This document shows positions 28,238 to 36,836 of a stretch of 64,000 nt of DNA, one piece after another. The notes under the pieces were generated by a model, which was not told the origin of the DNA, did no database searches, and worked only from the letters and a program-made list of their open reading frames with translations. The stretch is from Arenicellales bacterium. Its GTDB lineage: Bacteria; Pseudomonadota; Gammaproteobacteria; Arenicellales; JAJDZL01. The translations under genes and the position numbers were made by a program. Location: NCBI GenBank assembly GCA_958295885.1, contig OY282380.1, positions 3,899,070 to 3,963,069 of the forward strand, written 5' to 3'. Numbering within the stretch: position 1 is the stretch's first letter; every line of letters starts with the position of its first letter.

Positions 28238-28899
28238 CGTAAAGTTAGGATTCGTGACTGATATTGGAGTTCAGATTATACCTTCGAGTGTGGTTGATGG
28301 ATTCAGTTCGAAAATAACCCAATGACTGCGCTCCAACTTGATTTTTACGTAAAACATTGCCGCCAGTTCGCGTGTTCAATTGAGCATTCTCATCTGAAGC
28401 ATTAGAACAATCTATAGCAAATGGGACAAAACTGTGGTTTGACCTGCTGTCCTGCGGCGGCGACTGCATCTTTTTTTGTGATTTAATTTGTTGCGATTTA
28501 ATTTGTTGCGATTTAATTTGAAGTGACCCGGTGGCGGCCGCCAAGTTAGACCTATGAATTGTTCGAGCAGGCTGATGAGTGTGCTCGAGCGCAGCTCATA
28601 CGGTGCGTTCGGCAGGTTGAACCGATTTCTCAGACAGCGGCAGAAACTGAAATTCTGTCTGCAGCGGACTTTGGACCGTCCAGGGCTGGCATTTTTTCCG
28701 GCGTTGCTGCGGGTGCCGGCGGTTTTTTTTTCGACGCGTGACCTAGGAGGTTGTGAATCAACTGCGAATTAGTGTTTGTCCAATAATCTGATAATTCATT
28801 ATTTATATTGATAAATAAGTTGAATATCTCGAATGAAGACCAATATTGGCGACATTAATACTGATGCGATCTCGCGTGACGATGTTTCAGCAACAGTCA
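28238..28899. other. Upstream region of the catabolic operon, no gene
   Basis: The first part should hold the promoter of the ThDP-enzyme operon, but I recognise no clear -35/-10 pair. A short 15-bp tandem repeat lies at 28480-28520. From 28540 to 28775 the GC content rises and the plus-strand frames resemble IS-derived sequence (a T-rich run sits near 28720), but I cannot assign it to a family. Confidence 0.4.
28480..28520. repeat. 15-bp tandem repeat, 2.7 copies
   Basis: The unit GATTTAATTTGTTGC is repeated exactly at 28480-28494 and 28495-28509 and partly at 28510-28520. The period is a multiple of three. It lies about 240 bases upstream of the catabolic operon. Confidence 0.85.
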
Positions 28900-29160
28900 A
28901 AGGACTGCAGTAGACTTGCAGCCACGACACCACGCGTCGGCGAGTGTTTGACCCGCTGACCGAAACAGTTCGGCCTGGATCAATTTGAAGGTGGGACGGT
29001 CGAGCATGAACTTGTGGCAGATTCTGGTGTTGTCGGTGCTCCAAGCAGGAATTAGGCTGTGACTTTGATCGTTCGCTCGTTTCTGCCAACCATCACGAGA
29101 CGGTGCGTCAGACGCTGGAACACAGTTCCTCTTTCACCGTGAGAAGCAGAGGAAAATTAA
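28900..29160 (+). pseudogene. N-terminal relic of an ISNCY/IS5-like transposase
   Basis: The plus strand near 29005 reads MNLWQILVLSVLQAG and, after a frame change near 29060, FDRSLVSANHHETVRQTLEH. These correspond to the N-terminal segment of ISNCY-type transposases, which is the part missing from the copy at 10118-11208. The reading breaks on both sides. The following 29161-29640 shows no recognisable gene; the minus-strand frame at 29288-29569 has no known domain. Confidence 0.5.
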
Positions 29161-29640
29161 GTTGTAGACGCTTATTGAAAATCTGTCGTTACTGTCCCCC
29201 TGAGTTGCTGTCAGAAACCAGTGAGGTGGTGGCAAGCAGCTCAGCGGCAGAATTCGTCACGACAACAGCCACGTGACCACGCCTTTGTCAAAATCGCCCA
29301 TGCCGCCACTCGAACCAAATGCAGTCAATACCAAAAGTATCACAGAGCACTTCTAGTACGCCACAACGCACCGCGCCAGCTGAAGGAACTGAAAAAGTAA
29401 CATTCTGCGTTTGACTCCATAGGGCCATAGCTTGTTTCACTAGGCGCACTAGCAGCAGTTGTTGAGTCGACCTTCGAACTACGACCATAACATCTGGCCG
29501 TCGTGGATTCGTTGATTCGCTAAAGTCACCGTCAATAGAAAAGATTCTCCGTCGCGTTGTTACCAACACATCGCGAATTTTCTCGCGCCCACAGGCTACA
29601 GATTACACTTATTTTTTGGGAATTTTACGGAATACTACAC

Positions 29641-29677
29641 AAACCATTAAATGATAATGGTTATCATTTAATGGTTT
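29641..29677. promoter_or_regulatory. Perfect 17-bp inverted repeat, Fur-box-like
   Basis: Left arm AAACCATTAAATGATAA (29641-29657), spacer TGG, right arm TTATCATTTAATGGTTT (29661-29677) are exactly complementary. The centre contains TGATAAT-G-GTTATCA, one mismatch from the 7-1-7 Fur consensus. It is followed by a T-rich run (29688-29696), so an AT-rich terminator-like hairpin is the alternative. No iron gene is adjacent: the nearest intact genes are the toxin-antitoxin pair, whose 3' end lies about 260 bases to the right. Confidence 0.45.
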
Positions 29678-29938
29678 TAACTGTTCTTTTTTTGTTATTC
29701 TCGCTTCCTTGATTTAATTTGCTTTCAGAGTAATTACTGGATTCAAACACTCCAAAATGACTTTCATCCAGCAGTCTTTTTAGGTCAAATTAGAGTCTGC
29801 CTGATTGGTAAGCTGGTTGTTTCTGATTTGTTCATTTTCCTAATACTTTTTACAAGTATTTATACGAATAATACAGTGGACATGAAAGAATATTTTCTTA
29901 GATCAACGAGTTAATGTAATTTCAATCGTTCATAAAAT

Positions 29939-30334
29939 TCAACGTTTTTTCATTTGTCTATTCTTATCCATTTTCTCGTAACCGGGGTTGTAAATCCAGT
30001 CATGGCTGCCAATTCTATGAAAAACAATATGAGTGCCTTTTTTATGACTTTTATAGACTAGCACAACATTTTTTGTACTTCTTGGAAAAAGATGAAGCGA
30101 TCTAAATCCAGATAGTTCAGCCCGAGTAAGAGCATGATCGTTGTATTCTCTTTTAAGCGTAGAATAATCTTCGTCTTTGAAAAGTTGAATTACAACTTTT
30201 ACTTCGTACACTACATCTTCATCAATGACATATTCTTCTTTTACGTCAGCAAGGTATGAAGGGTGACTTGAAACCTGAATTACACGAGAACGTGCTTCAT
30301 AGAGCAAATTTTGGTAATCGTAGTCACAACTCAT
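29939..30334 (-). CDS. RelE/YafQ-like toxin candidate, copy 1
   Basis: A 131-residue basic protein, second gene of a minus-strand pair. The C-terminal half contains NDHALTRAELSGFRSLHLF, VLVYKSHKKGTHIVFHRIGSHDWIY and a Lys/Arg-rich end. Compact beta strands ending in RIGSHDWIY recall the RelE/YafQ mRNA interferase fold, but the assignment rests on pattern alone. It overlaps the upstream antitoxin-like gene by four bases (ATGA). A second copy of the pair lies at 32628-33226. The C-terminal 75 residues are nearly identical between copies, whereas the first 55-60 are strongly diverged. Confidence 0.6.
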   Translation of the reverse strand: MSCDYDYQNLLYEARSRVIQVSSHPSYLADVKEEYVIDEDVVYEVKVVIQLFKDEDYSTLKREYNDHALTRAELSGFRSLHLFPRSTKNVVLVYKSHKKGTHIVFHRIGSHDWIYNPGYEKMDKNRQMKKR

Positions 30335-30540
30335 CGAATGCCAAAAATTTTATCGATGTAAGCCTCATGGTCGTCTGGCCATCGAATTGGTTTTTTCTTT
30401 TCGTTTTCCCGACAAATTCTTACAGTCTCAGCATTCATACTGTAAATGTCGTAACCTGAAAGACGCCCTTCTTCACGGATACGTTCATCTTCTTTCATTT
30501 CTATATTCTTTTCCGCAATTGGATCTTTAAAATCAGTCAT
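30331..30540 (-). CDS. Antitoxin-like small protein, copy 1
   Basis: A 69-residue acidic protein translated before, and overlapping, the toxin-like gene. The N-terminal 49 residues (including AEKNIEMKEDERIREEG, SGYDIYSMNAETVRICRENE) are almost identical to copy 2. The last 20 residues differ completely. Size, charge, order and overlap fit a type II antitoxin. I see no clear ribbon-helix-helix or helix-turn-helix, so DNA binding is uncertain. AAAGGGG lies about 7 bases upstream of ATG. Confidence 0.6.
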   Translation of the reverse strand: MTDFKDPIAEKNIEMKEDERIREEGRLSGYDIYSMNAETVRICRENEKKKPIRWPDDHEAYIDKIFGIR

Positions 30541-30927
30541 CTTGGGTTACCCCTTTGTTTTCAAATTTATTTGTTCGGATTTCCTTAATCGTTTACCCAT
30601 CAACAAAATTCATTCGACCGTCTTCGCCAAACACCAAGTCATTATAATTAATTCGCCTTCCAATCATACCAGCAACAATGATCTCCATTCGACAAATGGC
30701 GCCTTCCTCTCGAATGTTATTCCGAACTACAAACTCGTCGCGGCAGTTGCACTGTAGAAGTTTTCACGACAATTTGGAGGTGACTGAATCTTAAAAAACA
30801 CGGTCTGAGCCTCTCACAATCGCACATTCGATGACTCATTTTTCAAATATCCAAACATTTGCACTGTCAAATGCAGTCGAACTGAGGCGAATGCCCTTGA
30901 GCAGCTGGTAAAAACAGTTGGCCGCAG
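30541..30927. other. Intergenic region upstream of copy 1, no gene
   Basis: About 390 bases with no supported gene. The promoter of the antitoxin-toxin pair should lie in the first 100 bases on the minus strand. The first roughly 35 bases upstream of ATG resemble the leader of copy 2; beyond that the two diverge. Confidence 0.45.
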
Positions 30928-32335
30928 TCATATTTCGGATTTCAGGCGCGCCTTGGCCTCGCTGGCGTCATGGGCGGCGACCCTTTTGCAATCCGGCGGC
31001 TGGACTGCTTTGGGCGGGTGCCAGGTTTTGATCAGTGAGCGCATCTGATGTTTCCGATCTGCCCGATATTAGCCAGCGCCATCATGATGGCCATGGCAAT
31101 ACTGACGCGGGTTTGCATTTTTACCTTCCCGCGCATATAGTGCCGCTCGAAACGGCAGCCTTGGTCGAACCGCGAAAAGATTCGCTCCAGAGAAGTGTGC
31201 TGATTGCAGCCATTTTGCCTGGTGGCGGTGTGACGCGGCATGGGGGTGAAGATGCGACGGTTCTTGTCGAGTTTGACGCGCGCCACGCGGCCGGACAGCG
31301 GTACTTTCAAGGTCTTTCGATCTTTTTCGAATCCACAGAATGCCAGCTCCCGCTGTTCTTTGGTCTTTGGACATACACAATCACAGCTGACCGCGCTCGT
31401 CATACACGATGTTGTCGGTTCGAACGCCGTCGTTGAGCAGACACGTGATGGACGCCTTCCGAACGCAGATATGATCCTGTTTTTCCTGTCGCCACATTAT
31501 TTTGCAGTCAATCAGCGGACGAATTTCATACTCACATACAAGGTGGCCTTGAGCTGCGAGCATTCAAGGCAGTGTTCGGCAGTAAACTGCTGGCAGCGTT
31601 CGGCCAGCTCCGGGGTTTGCTCGAACAGTTGTAGCAGCATGGAGTCTCGCAGACAGACAATTTCCGACTGTGAGGCTTTGCGGAGCAGCACGGCTGCTGG
31701 AATTTCATAGTGCGCGTCGGCGATCAGATACACCCGACAGCCGAACCATGTCTTGATCTTTTACCACAGCGCGTCATCTTTACGGTAACTGCTGGTCTTG
31801 TGTTTGCCCCAGTCGGCCTCAAAGTCCGAGGTGTGATCATTGCCAACGAGGGTTCTGCCGGTGGAATGAGAAGACAATGCTTAGCCAGCGCAGCCCAGAC
31901 AGCGACCGAAATCCGGCGCTTCTGTCATCAGCTGATGGCGCAGCGTGACGATCATCTCAGTGACCAGGCCGGTGTCGGCTTCCAACTTGAACAGCTGTTT
32001 GAGAAAACATGAAAAGTTCCATGCGCCAGGCAGTTAGGAACGAAGCGGCTGGATTTGTTCGGCGACCGCCTGCACCTGACCTTGCTCTTCGTATTGCAGC
32101 GTTTGCTTCGGCGGGCTCTGCCTTGGCAGTGGATTGAAGCCGCGAAGCTGTGCCAGCTGCACGTTTCGAGCTAGTTCCCGCAACAGAGAATTCACCGAGT
32201 CATGCCCGAACGCGACGCCTGCGATCAGGGTCTGGAACAGGGCTCGCATCGGATAGTCGTTGCGGCCGCGTCGAGACTCAAGTTGTGCGCCAATTTCTTG
32301 GTACGGTAAGTTCTCGAGAGTCAGTATCAGTCGCT
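30928..32335 (-). pseudogene. DDE (IS4-type) transposase, multiply frameshifted
   Basis: Read on the minus strand the order is: N-terminal YQEIGAQLESRRGRNDYPMR and ALFQTLIAGVAFGHDS (from about 32300), the central LIADAHYEIPAAV and LFEQTPELAERCQQF (about 31560-31730), IRPLIDCKIMWRQEK, NIVYDERGQLSCDCVCP, CGFEKDRKTLK, and the C-terminal RIFTPMPRHTATRQN, SLERIFSRFDQG and HDASEAKARLKSEI ending at 30928. These segments lie in at least three frames. The order and the Glu in SLERI match a DDE_Tnp_1 transposase of about 440 residues. It separates the two toxin-antitoxin copies. Confidence 0.75.
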
Positions 32336-32627
32336 AGAATTCTGGCCTGTCTTCGGTTTCCCAAGCAAAAAGATGTGGATTGTTTTACGGTAAATAAAGC
32401 TCCCTGCGGGTGCCATGATGTGTTGAATTTGATGGCCCTGAATGATCTTATAAAAGCTGGTGTTTATTAAATGTAACCTATTGATAATATATTATTATAT
32501 TATAAATTACAGGCTGACTTTGGGGAACCGGTGAGGTGCCTTTTGCAGACTAGGGTAGAATTGGCTCGAAGACTGGCAAAATGCTCAGAAAAACGCATAA
32601 AACAGCGCAACTGTCTCTAAATAAAAT

Positions 32628-33017
32628 TCAACGTTTCTTCATTTGTCTATTCTTATCCATTTTCTCGTAACCTGGATTGTAAACCCAGTCATGGCTGCCA
32701 ATTCTATGAAAAACAATATGAGCGCCTTTTTTATGACTTTTATAGACAATTACAGTGTCAAATTTACTTTTTGGAAAAAGATGAAGCGATCTAAATCCAG
32801 ATAGTTCAGCCCGAGTAAGAGCATGATCGTTGTAATCTCTTTTGAGAGTAGAGTAATCCCTTTCTTCGAAAAGATTAGTTACAACCTCTATTTCAGACAT
32901 CACTTCGTCATTGCTAGAATTTTCTTCTTTAAGGTCGTATGAAAATGAAATGTGTTCCGAGATTGGAACAAAACGAGTCGCTTCATAAAGCAAATTACCG
33001 TAATCGTAATATTGCAT
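32628..33017 (-). CDS. RelE/YafQ-like toxin candidate, copy 2
   Basis: The paralogue of 29939-30334. From ATG 33017 the protein has 129 residues and aligns at the start with copy 1 (QYYDYGNLLYEA versus CDYDYQNLLYEA). The frame extends to a TTG at 33029, overlapping the antitoxin by four bases; I prefer the ATG by alignment. The segment from YSTLKRDYNDHALTRAELSG to the end is nearly identical to copy 1, while residues 15-55 are diverged. The flanking 3' DNA (AAAATTCAACG) is also shared, so the duplicated unit includes at least a few bases beyond the stop. Confidence 0.6.
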   Translation of the reverse strand: MQYYDYGNLLYEATRFVPISEHISFSYDLKEENSSNDEVMSEIEVVTNLFEERDYSTLKRDYNDHALTRAELSGFRSLHLFPKSKFDTVIVYKSHKKGAHIVFHRIGSHDWVYNPGYEKMDKNRQMKKR

Positions 33018-33025
33018 ATTTTCTT

Positions 33026-33226
33026 TCAATAATATTTCTTTACGTGATCCGAAAATTTACCAATAATTGGTCTTGGTGTCTTCTTTTCGTTTTCCCGGCA
33101 AATTCTTACAGTCTCAGCATTCATACTGTAAATGTCGTAACCTGATTTACGCCCTTCTTCACGGATACGTTCATCCTCTTTCATTTCTATATACTTTTCC
33201 GCAATTGGATCTGTAAATTCATTCAT
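33026..33226 (-). CDS. Antitoxin-like small protein, copy 2
   Basis: A 66-residue paralogue of the protein at 30331-30540. Residues 1-49 match copy 1 with four or five substitutions; the C-terminal tail (PIIGKFSDHVKKYY) is unrelated to the tail of copy 1. The toxin-like gene follows directly. AAGGGAG lies about 9 bases upstream of ATG. A perfect 24-bp palindrome lies 50 bases upstream and could be the operator, although copy 1 lacks it. Confidence 0.6.
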   Translation of the reverse strand: MNEFTDPIAEKYIEMKEDERIREEGRKSGYDIYSMNAETVRICRENEKKTPRPIIGKFSDHVKKYY

Positions 33227-33275
33227 TTTGGGTTTCTCCCTTGTTTCTGTTTTTTCAAATTTCTTGGTGTTTAGG

Positions 33276-33299
33276 TTTCAATTCCAATTGGAATTGAAA
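33276..33299. promoter_or_regulatory. Perfect 24-bp palindrome upstream of toxin-antitoxin copy 2
   Basis: TTTCAATTCCAA followed by its exact reverse complement TTGGAATTGAAA, with no spacer. It overlaps the stop codon of the amber-interrupted gene and lies 50 bases before the antitoxin start. Either an autoregulatory operator or a short hairpin between co-transcribed genes is possible. Confidence 0.5.
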
Positions 33300-33634
33300 T
33301 AGACAGGTGTTCCCAGAATTTTTGATTTAGCTGACATATATTTGAGAACACTATCGGCGCGGTCGTCAACCTTCCTATCTTTCCACTGCTTAGATTGATT
33401 AACGGTTGTAGTATAGATTTCCGGACATGAATTACCCAATTGTCTTTGATCAATCAGCCAGTTTGTCAACCGAACTCTGACATTGTTGTCAATCTCCTAA
33501 AGCATTGGTCCAGCAGTTCCAGAAATAAAGTACTTGCCTCCGGTTCTTGGAGAATCTAAAAGCCGTCCATCTCGGCCAGTCCTTTTTTCTTTAGCAGGAA
33601 CCTCCCAAATTGAACAATTGGCATTATTGTTCAT
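33278..33634 (-). pseudogene. Unrecognised 118-codon gene with an in-frame TAG
   Basis: The minus-strand frame opens at ATG 33634, 9 bases after a strong AAGGAGGAG. It reads SIWEVPAKEKRTGRDGRLL, TGGKYFISGTAGPML, then TAG (33499-33497, codon 46). The same frame continues EIDNNVRVRLTNWLIDQRQL, NSCPEIYTT and WKDRKVDDRADSVLKYMSAK to a TGA within the 24-bp palindrome. The absence of any frameshift and the good start site indicate a recently inactivated gene, or readthrough. I do not recognise the family. It is 51 bases upstream of the antitoxin gene and on the same strand. Confidence 0.6.
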
Positions 33635-34320
33635 CACTTTCGCTCCTCCTTAATTCATAGAGTTTTTTGTAAACACTCATATTTGGGGCTCAATTCACCA
33701 TCAAATTCCCTAAGTTTCTCCGCATCTACAGAATTCAGGTGATCAAATGAGGCTCTCACGGAATGATCTTCCCTGTGATTCTCATCACCCATGCAATATT
33801 CTGAGACACCGGGTATCAACAACAGAATATTTAGAGATTAGAAACTTTTATTCGTTGGTGTCATCCATCGATCCTCTTGCTCATTTTCCTTATGAATGCG
33901 AGAAACTACTTGCTTCGACAAGACCACGAAACCATGTCTTCGCCAAATTTCTGGATGGAATTGGCAAAGTCAATACACATTTTCACGGTTGACAAACCAA
34001 ATCTGCACAAATTCTAGCGTACAAAACACCAACTATTCGCACTGACCAAGCAACTTATGTCGTTGGAGCACTCTTTGCAGCACAATAAATTCGTCGTGTG
34101 TCTTGAAATTTGATTTTTTGAACAAAAATCAATTCTATTGAAGTAACTCAACAAAAATTACCAATGCTCAAAACGAAATTGAACAGAGCCTCTTCCGACT
34201 ACCAATAAATCGTCGCGTGTTTCTTTCCTGATGGCGTAGAACGAAGAAGCGTTTGAGACTCCATTGGAGATACCTGTGAAAAAAAAGATTTGATTTAATC
34301 CACACCATCAACGAACGTCT
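33635..34320. other. Intergenic region, no supported gene
   Basis: Nearly 690 bases with short frames only. The plus-strand frame 33747-33992 has no recognised domain. The stretch next to 34320 continues the hsdR reading in another frame for about 20 residues (RIIDRIKAFVETFVDG), so some of the right-hand part is decayed hsdR. Confidence 0.45.
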
Positions 34321-36492
34321 CTACAAACGCTTTGATCCTGTCGATGATTCGCTCGGCAGCTCATTCACGCTGCCAACAGTCGGCGCAACTGCATTCAACC
34401 GATCTGTCGCCAATATGAATTTTTCCACAAAATTCTCATATGGCTGCAGGATGATTTCTTCAGCAGCGTCCTTGTTTGCGAAAAGTTCAATCGCCTGGTC
34501 CGTCGCTGCCTTCAAGCTGCGAAAACAGACCACGTTGCCTTGAGATTTCCTAGTCCCCAAGATGCGATTGGTCCGGGAATAGGCCTGGACCAGACCGTGA
34601 TGCCTGAGGTTCTTGTCCACATAAATCGTATTCAATGTCGGGCTGTCAAATCCGGTGAGAAACATATTCACTACCAGCAGGATATCCAGCTCGCGTCTTT
34701 TGACTCTTTTGCCGATGTCCTTGTAATAGCCGTAAAAGCTGTCGGTGCTGAAGTTGGTTCCAAAAGTATCGTTATAGTCTCGAATGAACGATTCCAGCCT
34801 GTCTCGAGAGTGCGGATTCAACGTCCCTTTTCCATCTGCAGGCAAATCCGTTTCAATAAATCCATTGGCGTCGCTGTCGTCCTCATTGACTTGGTAGGAA
34901 AATATCGTACCAATCTTCAAGCTGTGCTCACCAGCTTCTTTTTTCTGCCTGAACCGTTCATAGTATTTCATCAATAACCGGATGTTGGAAACGCAGAAGA
35001 TCGCAGTGAAGTCTCGGCTGCTTGTTTTTCGATTGTGATTCGCAATGATGTAATCGGTGACGGCATCGACCCGCTCATCCGCTTCCATCGCTTCGACCCA
35101 ATTGATGTCTTCAATTTCTATCTCTTCAACACCATCTTTTCGTTTTATGGTCTGAACGTAGTCAACCATAAACTTGAGCACGTTTTCATCGCGGATTGCG
35201 TCCGTGATTATGTATTTGTGCAAGCATTCATGAAACAAGTGCTTCGTCGTGCGTTTTCCGTGAACGTTGACAGAAGAGTTTTCAGCAAAAATAGGAGTGC
35301 CGGTAAAGCCAAACATCTGCGCTCGGGGAAAGTACTTTCGGATGCGCTGATGGGTATCGCCAAACTGACTTCGATGACATTCGTCAAAGATGAACACCAT
35401 GCGTTTGTCCTGCAGTCCGCTCATGAAATTCGAGTAGCGATTTTTAGTGACAGCTGTGTTCAACTTCTGTAAAGTAGTAACGATCAAGCGCGTATCGTCG
35501 CCCAACTGCTCCACGAGTTTCCGGGTGTTGTCAGTTGCATCCACGCTGCCTCTGCTGTAACTGTTGAACTCGTGGATCGTCTGGTAATCCAGATCTTTTC
35601 GGTCGACCACAAACATCACCTTGTGTACGTGCGGTGACTGCGTGAGAATCTGTGCCGTCTTAAACGAAGTGAGGGTTTTACCGGATCCGGTCGTATGCCA
35701 GACATAGCCGAATTTCTCTGAGATTTTCACCCGCTCTACAATCGCTTCAACGGCGTGATACTGATAAGGGCGCAGCACCATCAGCATCTCGTGGCTTTCG
35801 TTGAGCACCACATATTTGGTGATCAGTTTTGAAAGCTGGCATTTTTCCAGAAAGGTTTCAGCAAATTCAGCGATCTGTGTCACTCTGGCGTTGCTCTCAT
35901 CCGCCCAGAAAAAGGTCTGTTTGAAATCACGCTTGCTTACAGGATTGTTGGCGAAATACTTAGTATTGACTCCATTGCTGATCACGAACACCTGGATGTA
36001 TCCGAACAGGCCATAGCCGGCGTTATAGGAATGGCGATAGTACCGGTTGGTTTGATTGAATGCTTCCTTCAGCTCCAGACCGCGGCGTTTCAATTCAATC
36101 TGAACCAAGGGCAGGCCATTCACCAATAGAGTGACATCGTAGCGATTGGCGTATGTGCCTTTCATGGTGATCTGATGGGTGACCTGGTACTCATTCTTGC
36201 ACCAGTTGATCTGATCGATCAGTTCAATGTATCCGACGGTGCCGTTATCTTTCGTGTAATCCACTTTGTCGCGCAAAATTTTGGCTTTTTGAAAAATATT
36301 GCCGCGTGCGATTTTGTTCAGAACCTGCCTGAATTCGTTTTCCGAAAGATCGGTTCTGTTGTGTTTTTCCAGCTCCCGTTTCAGATTCTGAACCAAAACA
36401 GCTTCATTTTTTATGCCTGCCTTTTCAAATCCCAGCGTTTCCAGCTGCCGGATGAGCTTGTTTTCCAGATTTTTTTCTGGTTGAGTGAGCAC
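34321..36492 (-). CDS. hsdR: Type I restriction enzyme R subunit, C-terminally truncated
   Basis: A 723-residue HsdR. The nuclease motif is Asp119 with Glu133-x-Lys135 in NGLPLVQIELKRRG. The helicase domain shows HTTGSGKTLTS, IFDECHRSQFG, GFTGTPIF and, late, LLVVNMFLTGFDSPTLNT and YSRTNRIL. HsdR proteins are usually about 1,000 residues. Here the frame ends in ELPSESSTGSKRL, and a one-base shift would add only about 20 more residues, so the C-terminal helical part that docks on HsdM2S is missing. GTG at 36492 is the apparent start. No hsdM is nearby and hsdS is a fragment, so the system is not functional as a locus. Confidence 0.85.
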   Translation of the reverse strand: MLTQPEKNLENKLIRQLETLGFEKAGIKNEAVLVQNLKRELEKHNRTDLSENEFRQVLNKIARGNIFQKAKILRDKVDYTKDNGTVGYIELIDQINWCKNEYQVTHQITMKGTYANRYDVTLLVNGLPLVQIELKRRGLELKEAFNQTNRYYRHSYNAGYGLFGYIQVFVISNGVNTKYFANNPVSKRDFKQTFFWADESNARVTQIAEFAETFLEKCQLSKLITKYVVLNESHEMLMVLRPYQYHAVEAIVERVKISEKFGYVWHTTGSGKTLTSFKTAQILTQSPHVHKVMFVVDRKDLDYQTIHEFNSYSRGSVDATDNTRKLVEQLGDDTRLIVTTLQKLNTAVTKNRYSNFMSGLQDKRMVFIFDECHRSQFGDTHQRIRKYFPRAQMFGFTGTPIFAENSSVNVHGKRTTKHLFHECLHKYIITDAIRDENVLKFMVDYVQTIKRKDGVEEIEIEDINWVEAMEADERVDAVTDYIIANHNRKTSSRDFTAIFCVSNIRLLMKYYERFRQKKEAGEHSLKIGTIFSYQVNEDDSDANGFIETDLPADGKGTLNPHSRDRLESFIRDYNDTFGTNFSTDSFYGYYKDIGKRVKRRELDILLVVNMFLTGFDSPTLNTIYVDKNLRHHGLVQAYSRTNRILGTRKSQGNVVCFRSLKAATDQAIELFANKDAAEEIILQPYENFVEKFILATDRLNAVAPTVGSVNELPSESSTGSKRL

Positions 36493-36511
36493 GTGGAGAA
36501 AATCCTGAAGA

Positions 36512-36703
36512 CTAAACGAACATCTGCTGGAGTAGGCCTTTTTTGAAGGTCTGAGTCAGTTCGAATTGTTGATCAACCAGCTCGATTTTTCTGTCTATGG
36601 CAGATAGAAATGACGCGATTTTTTGTTGTTCTGATTTGGTAGGAACAAATAGCTTGACGCCACCAAGATCAGTTGAATTGATCGCAGGATAGCTGGTACG
36701 TAG
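36512..36703 (-). pseudogene. hsdS: C-terminal fragment of type I specificity subunit
   Basis: The minus-strand frame reads YPAINSTDLGGVKLFVPTKS, then QQKIASFLSAIDRKIELVDQ and FKKGLLQQMFV, and stops at 36512. This is the standard end of HsdS: the second target-recognition domain edge and the second conserved helix. The upstream part is absent; the sequence is unrelated beyond about 36703. It precedes hsdR by 20 bases, giving the usual S-R order. A deletion between here and the GMC gene removed hsdM and most of hsdS. Confidence 0.8.
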
Positions 36704-36836
36704 TCAGTTACAGACGACACATAATAAGACCATTAATTGCTTACTTTCTTTCGAATTGAAGGTACTTTCGAGAGCTAACTTGCTTCAGTCAAATTTATTG
36801 GATTTCGGATTGCCGCAGCGCCACAAATGGCGTCGT

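Noticed and set aside
12833..33634. TAG reassigned to an amino acid
   Set aside because: Two frames contain internal TAG, but several intact genes end in TAG (for example the TerB gene at 3875-3877 and the gene ending at 9643), and TAA and TGA also interrupt frames.
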